NCBI GenBank assembly: GCA_038114465.1
Contig: JAYNQW010000001.1
Location: 310,001-374,000 of the forward strand
Direction of reading: 5' to 3'
Length of the DNA stretch: 64,000 bases
From: CALINB01 sp938045325
GTDB taxonomy: Bacteria > Pseudomonadota > Alphaproteobacteria > Rhodospirillales > CALINB01
Each line of letters opens with the position of its first letter. The stretch's first letter is position 1. The notes under the pieces were generated by a model. The model was not told where the DNA came from. It ran no database searches and saw only the letters and a program-made list of their open reading frames with translations. Positions 1-9,167 of the stretch are shown here, piece after piece. Position numbers and translations under genes: made by a program.

Positions 1-1199
1 GCGCCACGGCCAGTGTCGATGAGAACACAATCGCCTTTATGGTGTAGTTCGAAGCTGCCGATATCATGATGGGCATGACCCGGCATTGGTGCCCAGCCGT
101 CGGGCGGAATATACCAAAGCCCTGCCCAGGTGCCGTAATCGAAACGGACCCAGCCATCGGCCGCGAGTTCATTGCGGGCTGTGGGTTGTGCTTGATCTGC
201 TAGTTCTTGTAGTGCCACCCTGTCGCCCGTTGGCAACAGCGCCGTCCAGCCAGAACAAGCGCCCCACAGGCCGGACAAGTAGTCCGGTGGGCAGTCGGGC
301 GATATATCGCCAATCAATGGAAACCGGCCAGGCAACGTCAGGGCGGGAATAACGGAGAGGGCTCGTTTAACAATTTCGCGGAGCGGCCGTTCTTCGGCCC
401 GCTTATGTTTTCGTGCAGCGAGCCAAGCATCGGCATAATTACGCGTGAGGAGAAGATGATAGTGACTTGAGCCTTCACGCAACACGCCTGAAGGCAAGAA
501 AATTCGCTCGGCTTCTTTTAGAAGGATATCGGCACCACGGCCGGTGCAGTCGCTTAATCCTAAGGCAAGCCCAAGGCGGTAAAGGCCGCGTCCGTTGTTA
601 GATAAGTGATTAGATGTGTTGTGTTCGCCCTGGTATTCAAGCCGAGAAGCAATGGCAGGGCCGTGTTTTGCTAAAATTGATAGTGTCTGGTCGGCGTCAC
701 CTGGAAGGCCGAACCGTTCAGCAAAATCGAGAATATTGATCGCGCGTTCGGCTGCCGTATAAGCATGCCAAGCCCAAGAATCGTCGGGCTCATTATATTG
801 CGTACACCATGTCCGCCATAGCCGGTCGACCCAAGCGGTGTTTACGTCTGCGCCTAAGAGAGGGACCCAGGCAAACCGGTGGAGCGCCAATAGGGTTTCG
901 ATGTCAGCATAGGATTGTTCGTAAACTTCGACTTCTTTTCCGGCATGAACGGTAACGGTGTCACCGGGCAGATCTAGTGTAAACGATTCATTCGATAGCT
1001 CATGCGATACGCTGTTATAGGTCTGTGCGGGCTTGGGTTTTTTGAGCGTAATATCGGGAAGCGCCTCTAAATAAGGTGGCCGTTGAAGCGTAAAATTCGG
1101 CACATCCGACCAACGGCCCAATGCGCGGCGGATCAGCCAGCGCCGTAGAACGGGGTCATTCAATAATTGTTTTGTTTTGCGGCGAAACTGATTAAACAC
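1..1199 (-). CDS. Heparinase II/III family protein, C-terminus cut by window edge
   Basis: The minus strand is open from the GTG at 1199 to the window edge, about 399 codons with no stop, so the C-terminus is missing. The N-terminal 250 or so residues are helical with Trp- and Tyr-rich segments typical of the alpha/alpha toroid of polysaccharide lyases. Near the cut edge is PGHAHHDIGSFEL, the His-rich signature of heparinase II/III and alginate lyase-like domains, followed by LIDTGRG. An in-frame TAG lies about 50 bases upstream of the GTG and I see no in-frame ATG, so GTG is the likely start, though without a clear Shine-Dalgarno. A second heparinase-like gene lies at 55078-56688, so the locus is flanked by two. 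The likely role is turnover or remodelling of an acidic polysaccharide; the substrate is not evident. Confidence 0.8.
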   Translation of the reverse strand, partial: MFNQFRRKTKQLLNDPVLRRWLIRRALGRWSDVPNFTLQRPPYLEALPDITLKKPKPAQTYNSVSHELSNESFTLDLPGDTVTVHAGKEVEVYEQSYADIETLLALHRFAWVPLLGADVNTAWVDRLWRTWCTQYNEPDDSWAWHAYTAAERAINILDFAERFGLPGDADQTLSILAKHGPAIASRLEYQGEHNTSNHLSNNGRGLYRLGLALGLSDCTGRGADILLKEAERIFLPSGVLREGSSHYHLLLTRNYADAWLAARKHKRAEERPLREIVKRALSVIPALTLPGRFPLIGDISPDCPPDYLSGLWGACSGWTALLPTGDRVALQELADQAQPTARNELAADGWVRFDYGTWAGLWYIPPDGWAPMPGHAHHDIGSFELHHKGDCVLIDTGRG

Positions 1200-1284
1200 G
1201 GGTGGATTTTCTAAATTTACGAGCCTGAACGTTTTTGTATGAAGGCCAGCATGCTATAAGAAGCTAAGTTAGGTATTGGCTTTT

Positions 1285-2205
1285 ATGTCTTCAGCACATT
1301 CAAAACAAGATATTCAACGCTTTTGGGGCTCGCTTTATGACTCTCTCTATGAGGATGTCGATGCCTCTCTCACGCCGGAAATATTAAAGCAGAGCCTTGA
1401 AGCGCTCGAAGACATGTTTCGCTTTCGCGAACATATGGCGGTCATCGATATGCCGTCTCATGAAATAGTTGGCAAAAAGGTGCTCGAGATCGGCTGCGGC
1501 GCCGGCGGGCATTCGGCGTTGTTCGCCTCGCACGGTGCAAAGATGACCAGCGTCGATATCACGCCCGCGCGGGTTCAGTCGACCCAGCGTAAATTCGAGT
1601 TGCTAGGCGATGCGGCGCAAGGCTGCCGGGCCATGCAGGCCGATGCGGAAAATCTGCCGTTCGAGGATGGCGAGTTCGATATCGTTTATTCTAACGGCGT
1701 GCTGCATCATACTCACGATACGGAAAAAGCGATCGCGGAAGTTCACCGCGTGCTCAAGCCCGGCGGCAAGGCGGTGATCATGCTGTATTGCAAAAGTTCC
1801 TGGCAGTATTGGATCAACTTGTGGCTTTGCATCGGCGTTTTGATGGGGCGCGCGTTCCGCGATCCGAATTGGGTTGGCAAGGCGACCGAATGGGGCGGCA
1901 AGAACGAGCAATCCGTCGAGAATCCCATTACACGCTGTTATTCGGCTGGCGAAATTCACAAATTATTTTCTCAGTTCGAAAAACCGAAATTAAGAAAACG
2001 CGAATTTTATTTTCGTCTGATTCCCAAGCTTGGGAAAATTTATTTAAAATTTCAGCGTCGCCGTTACGGCGAACATCCGGGCGGCCTGCTGGTGTATGGT
2101 GAGCCGTGGGTGATTCAATCGCCGTTGGAACTATGGCTTGGAAAATTGATGGGCTTCGCTTGGTTCATCACGACGCGCAAACCAGAAAAAAATACAAAAT
2201 GCTAA
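1285..2205 (+). CDS. Class I SAM-dependent methyltransferase
   Basis: The 306-residue protein has the class I methyltransferase signature: motif I EIGCGAGGHS, the acidic end of beta 2 (VDIT), an NLPFEDGEFD segment, SNGVLHH, and RVLKPGG. I chose ATG 1285 over TTG 1276 because the Shine-Dalgarno-like TTAGG at 1269-1273 is correctly spaced for 1285 and too close to 1276. It is one of only two plus-strand genes inside the minus-strand polysaccharide locus, and ends 5 bases from the convergent dehydrogenase gene. The target is unknown. The C-terminal basic, aromatic region may bind a lipid or glycan, and methylation of a surface sugar is plausible from context. Confidence 0.85.
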   Translation: MSSAHSKQDIQRFWGSLYDSLYEDVDASLTPEILKQSLEALEDMFRFREHMAVIDMPSHEIVGKKVLEIGCGAGGHSALFASHGAKMTSVDITPARVQSTQRKFELLGDAAQGCRAMQADAENLPFEDGEFDIVYSNGVLHHTHDTEKAIAEVHRVLKPGGKAVIMLYCKSSWQYWINLWLCIGVLMGRAFRDPNWVGKATEWGGKNEQSVENPITRCYSAGEIHKLFSQFEKPKLRKREFYFRLIPKLGKIYLKFQRRRYGEHPGGLLVYGEPWVIQSPLELWLGKLMGFAWFITTRKPEKNTKC

Positions 2206-2210
2206 CTCCG

Positions 2211-3182
2211 CTAGCCTCGCTGTGGCCAATCGGCCGTCGGTACGCGGGCTTCCGTTAATCCGCGAATCGCGGCGCGGCCCATAGCGAGTTTCGCTTCTTC
2301 GGTGCTGCCGCCGATATGGGGTGTCGCGATAAAATTCGGCAGGTTGAGCAGTTCCAGATCCTCGGGCGGTTCGGCGGCAAAAACGTCAAATGCGGCGGCA
2401 ACGATGCGGTTTTCCTTGAGGGCCTCTTTCAGGGCCGTCTCGTCGACAAGCCCGCCGCGCGCGGCATTGATCAGGATTGCGTCCTGTTTCAGCAGGCTGA
2501 GCCGCTCGCGGTTCAGGATGTTTTTCGTCGAGTCATCGAACGGTAAGTGCAAAGTGACGATGTCGGCTTCGCGCAACACGGTTTCGAGATCGACGGCGCG
2601 AATGCCGTGTTGCGCGTAGAATTCTGAAAAGTCCCGAATATCGTGTGCCAGCACTAAGCAGCCGAAGGCGCGTAGCAATTGGGCAAGATCTTTGCCAACA
2701 TAACCGCAGCCGATGATGCCGACGGTACGTTCAGATAGCAAATAACTCGGTGGGCTGCCGATGCCGCCCTGGCTCCATTGATCCTGGCGAACGGCGGTGT
2801 TGAGGGCGGGAATATAGCGCAGCAATGAGATTGCAAAGGCGATCACCAGCTCGGAAACGGAGCGTTTGTTGACACCGCCGGTCCAGCCGAGTTTGATGCC
2901 GCGCCGGGCCATGGCGTCAATATCGAGAGCATCGAAGCCGACGCCGTACTTAGCGATCACTTTCAAATCCGGCAGGGCGTCGAATTCTGTATCGCCGAAG
3001 ACTTCGAGACCGGAAATGACGCCGTCATGGCCTTTCAGAAACTCAATTAGCGAATCGCCGGATAAAGTTTCTCCGCCGTCGTTGAAGGTTACGTTGGGAT
3101 GCGCGTCCAGAAGCTCTTGGCGAAGTATTGGGTGTCGTGAAAACGACCGGGATGTGACGGCGATGCGGTTAAGATCGCTCAT
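2211..3182 (-). CDS. D-2-hydroxyacid dehydrogenase (phosphoglycerate dehydrogenase-like)
   Basis: This NAD-dependent 2-hydroxyacid dehydrogenase has about 323 residues. It carries the Rossmann motif GIIGCGYVGKD, the catalytic-Arg segment NAARGGLVDE, and the catalytic-His segment TPHIGGST. The start is ATG 3182, whose ATGA overlaps the stop of the upstream cyclase gene; a further ATG 33 bases upstream would lie well inside that gene. It lacks the ACT domain of long serine-pathway enzymes. Its position as the last gene of a cyclase, SDR and CMP-transferase operon suggests oxidation or reduction of a sugar-acid intermediate rather than serine synthesis. The substrate cannot be read from the sequence. 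Confidence 0.85.
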   Translation of the reverse strand: MSDLNRIAVTSRSFSRHPILRQELLDAHPNVTFNDGGETLSGDSLIEFLKGHDGVISGLEVFGDTEFDALPDLKVIAKYGVGFDALDIDAMARRGIKLGWTGGVNKRSVSELVIAFAISLLRYIPALNTAVRQDQWSQGGIGSPPSYLLSERTVGIIGCGYVGKDLAQLLRAFGCLVLAHDIRDFSEFYAQHGIRAVDLETVLREADIVTLHLPFDDSTKNILNRERLSLLKQDAILINAARGGLVDETALKEALKENRIVAAAFDVFAAEPPEDLELLNLPNFIATPHIGGSTEEAKLAMGRAAIRGLTEARVPTADWPQRG

Positions 3183-4252
3183 TGGCTTCGATTTTCTTCT
3201 AGGTACGTTTTGCAAATAGACGCAAACACATCATCGTTTGAATAACTATCCTTAAAAATCTTTCCGTCGGTATCAGGCAGAATCAACGTTACGGACGCGG
3301 CGCCGACATTCTTTTTGTCTTTGGAAATGGCTGCGATGAAGGGACCCACCGGAACGGGGTGAGTTTCATACCCACTGAAATTTTTGCGCAGCATCGGGTG
3401 CATGCGGTCGAAATGACTTGCCGCGCTAACACCCAATTTCGTTGCCGTATAATTCGCCATGTCCATGCCGATTGTGACGGCGATGCCGTGGGGAATACTG
3501 AAGTTCGTTGCGGCTTCGATGGCGTGGCCGAAAGAATGACCGTAGTTAAAAATATTTCTCACGCCCCTGTCGAACTCGTCAATTTCGATATAGTGCTTTT
3601 TGATTTCGAGAGCGCGAAAAATGTAACGAGCCAGAGTGTTCGGGTCGGACAAGGTATCATCGTAATCATGGGATAATGCATCGAACGACTTTGGTCCGTC
3701 GATGGCGTGGACTTTGATGATCTCGCCCAAGCCGGAGCGGATTTCCCGGTCATCGAGGGAATTCAAAAAATCTTTGTCGATCGTGACGCGCTGCGGCGGC
3801 GTAAACGTGCCGAGAATATTTTTTGCGCCGCCGCTGTTGATCGAGCTTTTCGAACCGATACAGGAATCGGCTTGGGCTAACAGCGTCGTCGGGAAAAAGT
3901 GCCAGGGCACGCCACGTAACAGGGTTGCCGCCAGAAAACACGTAATGTCCTGGATGATGCCGCCACCGATGGCAAGCAGTACATGATCGCGGCGGATGCT
4001 GTGCTTGACCAGATGATCGACATACGCCGGCATTTTATCGAGAGATTTATTTTCCTCGATCGCCTCGAGGATTAGAACCGACGGCAAAGATAAATAAGCC
4101 TTAAGTTTGTCTGCGTGCAATTCAGCGATGCGTCGGTCGACGATAACGTGGGTTTTTGCGAGCGCTTCGTGATTGGCGGCGCGTGCTTGGCAATCACCGA
4201 ACGTAACCGTATACGGACCTTTGTGGGATTGGATTTCGAGGACGTTAGGCAC
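3179..4252 (-). CDS. Sugar-phosphate cyclase of the 3-dehydroquinate synthase superfamily
   Basis: The 357-residue protein has the DHQS fold signatures: GGGIIQD (residues 96-102), PTTLLAQADS, SKSSIN (134-139) and GLGEIIK (174-180). Probable zinc ligands are Glu177, His239 (NYGHSFGH) and His255 (IPHG). Lys135, Asn139 and Lys180 occupy usual active-site positions. Family members cyclise DAHP to dehydroquinate or sedoheptulose 7-phosphate and related sugars to cyclitols. Here SKSSIN replaces the GGKTAVN typical of AroB, and the gene lies between a hydroxyacid dehydrogenase and SDR/CMP-transferase genes rather than next to aroK. It is therefore probably a pathway-specific cyclase rather than the housekeeping AroB. 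It overlaps the upstream SDR by 8 bases. Confidence 0.85.
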   Translation of the reverse strand: MPNVLEIQSHKGPYTVTFGDCQARAANHEALAKTHVIVDRRIAELHADKLKAYLSLPSVLILEAIEENKSLDKMPAYVDHLVKHSIRRDHVLLAIGGGIIQDITCFLAATLLRGVPWHFFPTTLLAQADSCIGSKSSINSGGAKNILGTFTPPQRVTIDKDFLNSLDDREIRSGLGEIIKVHAIDGPKSFDALSHDYDDTLSDPNTLARYIFRALEIKKHYIEIDEFDRGVRNIFNYGHSFGHAIEAATNFSIPHGIAVTIGMDMANYTATKLGVSAASHFDRMHPMLRKNFSGYETHPVPVGPFIAAISKDKKNVGAASVTLILPDTDGKIFKDSYSNDDVFASICKTYLEENRSQ

Positions 4253-4964
4253 GTGTAAACCCGCCGTCGATTGCGATGTTCTGGCCGCTGATATAGGTGT
4301 TCTCGGAGCCCGCCAGCCAAACGATCAAGGCCGCGACCTCCTCGGCCCGCCCGAGTCGGTTCATCGGAATATCTTTCGCGATTTCCCTCATGCCATCCTC
4401 ACCAAGAACGTTCCGCGTCAATTCGGTATCAATGGGCCCTGGCGAAACACAATTCGCCAGAATGCCATCGCGCGCGACTTCGGCGGCGAGAGTTGTCGTC
4501 ATGCCGACGAGGGCCGATTTGCTGGCGGCATACGAACTTCGTTGCGGTTTTCCGATGATGGACCAGATCGAACTGACATTAACAATGCGCCCCCAGCTTT
4601 TTGCCTTCATCGCCGGAATGACAGCTTGGCACAACAAAAAGGGCGCCGTGACGTTGACTTGCTGAATACGGGCAAAATCTTCCGGATCGATTTCTTCAAA
4701 TGGCGAGATTTTGTTGATCCCGGAATTGTTGACCAGAATATCGATGCTGCGGCCCGATAAAGAATCCGCAAAACTTTTTGTTGCTTGCGGATCGGCGAAA
4801 TCGACGGCTTGATAATCGCACCCTTGTGGTGCTGTACCGTTGGGTTTGGTGCCGGTAACGATGACGTCGGCGCCGGCTTCCAGCAAGCCCGTTGCCGTTG
4901 CTTGGCCAATGCCGCGGGTCCCGCCCGTGACCAGTGCTGATTTTCCGGTTAATGGTTTTGCCAT
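4245..4964 (-). CDS. SDR-family oxidoreductase (FabG-like)
   Basis: A classical short-chain dehydrogenase of 239 residues: TGGTRGIG cofactor loop (13-20), NNSG (79-82), catalytic Ser132, Tyr145 and Lys149 (YAASK), and the C-terminal ISGQNIAIDGG. The start ATG directly follows the TAA of the CMP-transferase gene and the end overlaps the cyclase gene, so the three are translationally coupled. FabG-like enzymes act on many ketones and alcohols. In this operon, reduction or oxidation of the cyclase product or of a keto-sugar acid is the most economical guess. A fatty-acid role is unlikely from context. Confidence 0.88.
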   Translation of the reverse strand: MAKPLTGKSALVTGGTRGIGQATATGLLEAGADVIVTGTKPNGTAPQGCDYQAVDFADPQATKSFADSLSGRSIDILVNNSGINKISPFEEIDPEDFARIQQVNVTAPFLLCQAVIPAMKAKSWGRIVNVSSIWSIIGKPQRSSYAASKSALVGMTTTLAAEVARDGILANCVSPGPIDTELTRNVLGEDGMREIAKDIPMNRLGRAEEVAALIVWLAGSENTYISGQNIAIDGGFTRA

Positions 4965-5735
4965 TTAATAGGCTCCCCACAAGGGATCGTCTTGCATGTG
5001 CGCTTCCACTTTATCTTTGTCCGCCGGACTGTCGACGGAAAACGATGGGATATATGGATAAGGCGCGATGACTTGGCCGCCGCCGTTATCGCAGATTCGG
5101 TTCGAGTCGCAGGCTTCCTTGAGTTCCAGAGGCGATTCGGGCTCGCCCGTGAACCATTTCAGAAATTCCCAGCGAAATCCGAAGATACCATAGATGCGTT
5201 TGGCGCCGAGTTCCGGCGTGAATTCCTTGCAATACGGGATCGGTGCGCGGGACGTGTATAGAACGTTGCCCTTAACGTCATGAATGATTTTCAGGATATC
5301 GGGATTATTGAAGACCGCCTCATCGACGATATCCATGGACAAAATCGTGCCGCGCACGGACGGGTTGTCATCGAACGGCTTAATCACCGTATCGATCATG
5401 TCGGGACGCATCATCGGCTCGTCGCCCTGAACGCAGACGACAATGTCATTGTCGGCGATGTCCACGCCGCACTTTTCGGCGGCCTCGGCGACACGGTCCA
5501 AGGCCCGGGTGTGGGTGTCGGCGGTCATGATAACCGGATAGCCTTTTTCTTCGCTGAACGCGCGGATCTCTTCATCGCAGGTCGCGAGGCATAACACGTC
5601 CCAGCGGGTGAACATTTTTGCGCGCTCGTAAACATGCTCGACCATCGGTTTGCCGCAAATCGGATAGAGCGGTTTGCCGGGAAACCGGCTGGCGGCCATG
5701 CGGGCGGGAACGACGCCGATAATTTTATCCGTCAT
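4965..5735 (-). CDS. CMP-sugar cytidylyltransferase, KdsB-like
   Basis: The 256-residue protein has the KdsB N-terminal motif VPARMAASRFPGKPL, VQGDEP for CTP/Mg binding, and SRAPIPY, all typical of 3-deoxy-manno-octulosonate cytidylyltransferases. The start is ATG 5735, just after the TGA (5739-5737) of the upstream SDR; an upstream in-frame ATG would overlap that gene by 29 bases. The C-terminus (SVDSPADKDKVE) differs from the usual DTPEDL of housekeeping KdsB. Neighbours are a cyclase and redox enzymes, not kdsA or kdsD. It may therefore activate a Kdo analogue or a carboxylated cyclitol as its CMP derivative. A duplicated Kdo-activating enzyme is the simpler alternative. Confidence 0.85.
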   Translation of the reverse strand: MTDKIIGVVPARMAASRFPGKPLYPICGKPMVEHVYERAKMFTRWDVLCLATCDEEIRAFSEEKGYPVIMTADTHTRALDRVAEAAEKCGVDIADNDIVVCVQGDEPMMRPDMIDTVIKPFDDNPSVRGTILSMDIVDEAVFNNPDILKIIHDVKGNVLYTSRAPIPYCKEFTPELGAKRIYGIFGFRWEFLKWFTGEPESPLELKEACDSNRICDNGGGQVIAPYPYIPSFSVDSPADKDKVEAHMQDDPLWGAY

Positions 5736-5736
5736 T

Positions 5737-6522
5737 TCAAAGCCAATCCCCACCGGTAAGCGCAAACATTTGTCCGGTTATAAAAGTAGACCATCCGGAG
5801 AGTAGATATGTAAACAAAGCTGCTGCCTCTTCTGGCTCGCCGCCGCGTTTGAGGGGGACAAGTTCCGTGCGGATGTCCATAGCCTCCTTGTCCTTTTTCA
5901 GCCATCTCTGATGAAAGCCGCTCTTGATATAACCGAGCCGCACGCCATTAACGAGAATGCCATGAGACGCCCCTTCGCGGGCTAAGCCCTCAACCATGCA
6001 TTCGGTTCCCCGTTTGGCGATGGCATAAGGAAATGATTGTGCGCTGCCGCCGTGAATGGCGGATTCGGTGCCGTTTAAAATGATCCGGCCGCCTAGATTC
6101 TGTTCTTTCATTTTACGCATCGCGGTGCGGGCAAGGTAAAACGGAATATTCAAATTCACATGAATGTCCTGTTCCCATTCTTCCGCGCTTAGATTGTCCC
6201 AATGATCGGTTTTCGTTAGCCGGCCTGCTAAAATCACAATGCCGTCGATGCCGTTTGCTTGTTCACTAAACATGTCGACGAGATTCAAGCAATCATCTTC
6301 CGAATTGAGCGTCGCTTGCAAGGGAATCGTCCGCGAATCGGAGTCACCGTGATAGGCTTTCGTCGCACCATGGGTGCCGACGATGCAGTCCGATCCTTTC
6401 AGCAGCATATCGGTGAGTGAAGAACCGAGGCCGCCGCTGGCACCGACAATTAAAATTTTCATGCCCGGCTCGACGGCCGGAACCCAGTTTGGAGGCGTAA
6501 AAGGGCTGGATGATTTGGTCAT
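5737..6522 (-). CDS. SDR-family oxidoreductase
   Basis: A short-chain dehydrogenase of 261 residues with the cofactor loop VGASGGLG (26-33) after a 20-residue N-terminal extension. Catalytic Tyr166 and Lys170 lie in YAIAK and the C-terminus carries ITGQMFALTGGDW. The extension could be avoided by starting at the ATG at 6462, but a GAGG sequence about 12 bases ahead of ATG 6522 favours the longer form. It is the first gene of the 2211-6522 operon and ends 2 bases before the start of the KdsB-like gene. Substrate unknown; it probably works with the second SDR on the same cyclitol or keto-sugar intermediate. Confidence 0.86.
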   Translation of the reverse strand: MTKSSSPFTPPNWVPAVEPGMKILIVGASGGLGSSLTDMLLKGSDCIVGTHGATKAYHGDSDSRTIPLQATLNSEDDCLNLVDMFSEQANGIDGIVILAGRLTKTDHWDNLSAEEWEQDIHVNLNIPFYLARTAMRKMKEQNLGGRIILNGTESAIHGGSAQSFPYAIAKRGTECMVEGLAREGASHGILVNGVRLGYIKSGFHQRWLKKDKEAMDIRTELVPLKRGGEPEEAAALFTYLLSGWSTFITGQMFALTGGDWL

Positions 6523-6567
6523 CGAATTAATTTACCTCAAACGTTTATGAACGCTTACAGAAAGTCT

Positions 6568-8118
6568 TTAAAAAGCAAAATAAATAAATTCGGCCGTTTT
6601 TCCGCCCCGATAGGCGGTAATCAAGAGGCAGGCCAGACCGAGCGTGATCGCGCTGGGCAACAGCCAGTTCAGGCGTTTTGTTGCCGGATGTTCCAATTGC
6701 GGAGCTTTGAGTGCCTGGCGAAAATCCTCATTTTCGGGTTCTAGGGACGGCTGCCACATTGCCGTAATTTCCTGCGTGTTCGGCGCACACCAGACTGCAA
6801 TCAATAATACCGCCAGCCAGACGTACAAAACCGGATCGCCTAAAATCGTGACGCCAGCCGTGAGGCCGAACGGGGCTCCGCCCATGGCATCTGCCAAGGC
6901 TTGCGGTAAAATGAGCCCATTCAAACCGGCCATGCCGACAATCACGGCAAAGGCGTCACTGAACGAATCGGCCCGGAAAAAAGTCCAGGCAATCATAACG
7001 GCGATGAACGTAACGAGACGCGCCACGCCACGGCTCAGTGTTGTCGGTTGGGCCGGGCCGATTTTTAAGCTCCGGCGGACGGATCGCCAGGCATGGTTGA
7101 TGGCAAGATAAAAGCCATGTAATGCGCCCCAAGCGATAAATGTCCAAGATGCGCCGTGCCACAGCCCGCCAAGCAGCATGGTGATGAGTAAGTTCAGGTA
7201 ACGCCGCAGCTTGCCTTTTCGGTTCCCACCGAGCGGTATGTAGAGATAGTCGCGTAGAAATCGCGACAGGGTAATGTGCCAGCGTCGCCAGAAGTCGATG
7301 ATATTGACCGCCTTGTAGGGCGAAAAAAAGTTCAGCGGCAGACGAATGTTAAAAAATCGCGCCAGGCCCATCGCCATATCCGTATAAGCCGAGAAATCGA
7401 AGTAAATTTGAAAGCCATAAGCCAACGTGCCGGCCCAGGCATCGATCAGTGTCGGCTGTAATACAGGTGCGTCGAAAAGCGCGTCGGCGTAAGGATCAAG
7501 CCCGTCGGCAACAACGACTTTTTTAAATAAACCGATCGTAAACAGGACCGATCCGGCCAAGATATTTTGTGCGGTTAAGCGAAATGCCCGGGCATCTTCA
7601 AATTGGGGCGTTACCTCTCTGTGGTGAACAATCGGCCCGGCGATTAATTGCGGGAAGAAGCAAACAAACAGGGAATAGTGTGCAAAATTTTTGCTGCGAA
7701 TTTTTCCTTCGTACACATCAACCTGATAGGCGATTTGTTGGAACGTGAAGAAGGATATGGCTAAAGGCAGTATGATCGATCCGGTTTCAATCTGTGTACC
7801 GAAAAGGTCGTTGGCGATATCGGCGAAGAATCCCGCGTATTTGTAATAGCCGAGTAAGCCCAGGTTGAAAATAACGGCGATGGCCAAAATTATTTTTGAG
7901 CGGGCCTTTAAGAGGGTCAGGCCGAATGCGAAATTTACAATGACCGATGCGCCAATTAATGCGAGATAGGGCGGGTTCCACCAACCGTAGAAAGCCAGCG
8001 ACGCCGCGATCAAACCGATCAGCGCTGCTTGCCTCCCCATAAAATGTCCGAGCAGCGATACCGCCACAATTGTGAGCGGTAAAAATGCGAACAAAAATTG
8101 GCTGGAACTAAACAGCAT
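6568..8118 (-). CDS. MBOAT-family membrane O-acyltransferase (AlgI-like)
   Basis: A 516-residue polytopic membrane protein beginning MLFSSSQFLFAF, with the AlgI/DltB-type signatures QIYFDFSAYTDMAMG, FWRRWHITLSRFLRDYLYIPLGGNR and GGLWHGASWTF, whose His is the catalytic residue of the family. AlgI-type MBOATs move acetyl groups across the inner membrane for O-acetylation of exopolysaccharides. It sits 5 bases downstream of the SGNH gene (8124-9146), forming an AlgI/AlgJ-like pair. It is one of three MBOAT genes in the window, each with its own SGNH partner, so three distinct acylation sites or donors are possible. Confidence 0.93.
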   Translation of the reverse strand: MLFSSSQFLFAFLPLTIVAVSLLGHFMGRQAALIGLIAASLAFYGWWNPPYLALIGASVIVNFAFGLTLLKARSKIILAIAVIFNLGLLGYYKYAGFFADIANDLFGTQIETGSIILPLAISFFTFQQIAYQVDVYEGKIRSKNFAHYSLFVCFFPQLIAGPIVHHREVTPQFEDARAFRLTAQNILAGSVLFTIGLFKKVVVADGLDPYADALFDAPVLQPTLIDAWAGTLAYGFQIYFDFSAYTDMAMGLARFFNIRLPLNFFSPYKAVNIIDFWRRWHITLSRFLRDYLYIPLGGNRKGKLRRYLNLLITMLLGGLWHGASWTFIAWGALHGFYLAINHAWRSVRRSLKIGPAQPTTLSRGVARLVTFIAVMIAWTFFRADSFSDAFAVIVGMAGLNGLILPQALADAMGGAPFGLTAGVTILGDPVLYVWLAVLLIAVWCAPNTQEITAMWQPSLEPENEDFRQALKAPQLEHPATKRLNWLLPSAITLGLACLLITAYRGGKTAEFIYFAF

Positions 8119-8123
8119 AATGA

Positions 8124-9146
8124 TTAGAGATCGCCGTAGCGTTTTCTCAGGTGATTGGCCAAGGCTTGCGCTGCAAGCTTATGGCCGGAAGCCAACCAAT
8201 GAGGATCATTTTTAAAATGAAGAGATAGAGGGTTTTTATTCCGCTCCATTATGGGCTTTAAGTCCAGAACATCGAGTTTGAGCGCGTTTAAACGTTGCAC
8301 GAAAGCTTGATGCCGGCGGTTTTCAATTTTTATAAAATTTCCGTGCCAAAGCGCGCGCGAAGGGATGACGAGTATTGTCGTGTCGTATTTTTCTGCAATA
8401 TGTTTCAGTCGTTGTGCGGATGAATTGATGACGGCTTGGGAAAACTCGTATTTTCGAATGCCTTCTAAATTCGGAATAATGATGCCGAGTTTCGTAGCGA
8501 TAGATTTTAATAGAGGTGTGCGGTGAATAAGCGTTGTCGATAGCGCGTACAAAGCGGAGTGCGTTGCAAGAAATCCTTTAACCGGCATCAACCAATTGCC
8601 GCGTGGCTTTTGTTCTTTCGCGCCAATAATCTTTTTATCTTCTTCTTGATAAAGATGTAAATCCGTTTCCATGCTGGCGGCAATGATGACGCGTTTCAGT
8701 TTAGCACCACGTTGTTTAGCATAATCAAGAAGTCTATCGTAACCGTCAAACCCGGTCGGAATGCTAATATTAAACACGGGGCGCCGGATGATGGCTTCGA
8801 GTTGTTCTGTAATCCTCGATTTTTCTTGAACGCCCCAACCGAATGTAAATGAATCGCCGACCAATACGAAATCGTTCGGTTTTGCCTCGGCAATATTTTT
8901 TTTGTCCCGAAATCCCGATTCGTTAAATTTGATAAGAACATTATAGTCGCCCGTGTTTTTAATTTGGCGTAACGATGTATTCGGCGGGCCGAGAACAGGT
9001 TTGGTCTTTGTCGCCGGCTGAAAGCGAATTTGACTGTTGGGGTTTAATTCGGGTTGAGTAAACCGTATAGCATATTCTGCAATAAATAATGAAATGAGTG
9101 CGGCGCCGATGAAAATTATGGCGCGCTGTAAAAGAATTGTTGTCAT
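8124..9146 (-). CDS. Membrane-anchored SGNH/GDSL-type acyltransferase partner
   Basis: About 340 residues with one N-terminal membrane segment (residues 8-25) and a periplasmic SGNH-like domain. Block I is VGDSFTFGWG with the nucleophile Ser in GDS, and block V is DPHWLASGH with the catalytic Asp-His pair. Proteins of this layout (AlgJ, AlgX, PatB type) accept the acyl group from an MBOAT partner and place it on the polysaccharide. The MBOAT gene starts 5 bases downstream, supporting a functional pair. I infer polysaccharide O-acetylation; an esterase role is the alternative. Confidence 0.82.
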   Translation of the reverse strand: MTTILLQRAIIFIGAALISLFIAEYAIRFTQPELNPNSQIRFQPATKTKPVLGPPNTSLRQIKNTGDYNVLIKFNESGFRDKKNIAEAKPNDFVLVGDSFTFGWGVQEKSRITEQLEAIIRRPVFNISIPTGFDGYDRLLDYAKQRGAKLKRVIIAASMETDLHLYQEEDKKIIGAKEQKPRGNWLMPVKGFLATHSALYALSTTLIHRTPLLKSIATKLGIIIPNLEGIRKYEFSQAVINSSAQRLKHIAEKYDTTILVIPSRALWHGNFIKIENRRHQAFVQRLNALKLDVLDLKPIMERNKNPLSLHFKNDPHWLASGHKLAAQALANHLRKRYGDL

Positions 9147-9167
9147 TGAATATTGTCTATCGTGCGG

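Noticed and set aside
3179..4252. Housekeeping 3-dehydroquinate synthase aroB
   Set aside because: The motif differs from AroB and the operon contains no shikimate genes; but the genome's aroB was not available for comparison, so this is only a preference.
3179..6522. Kdo8N-type (KdnA/KdnB) pathway
   Set aside because: KdnB is an iron-containing alcohol dehydrogenase and KdnA an aminotransferase; the cyclase here has DHQS motifs and no aminotransferase is present.
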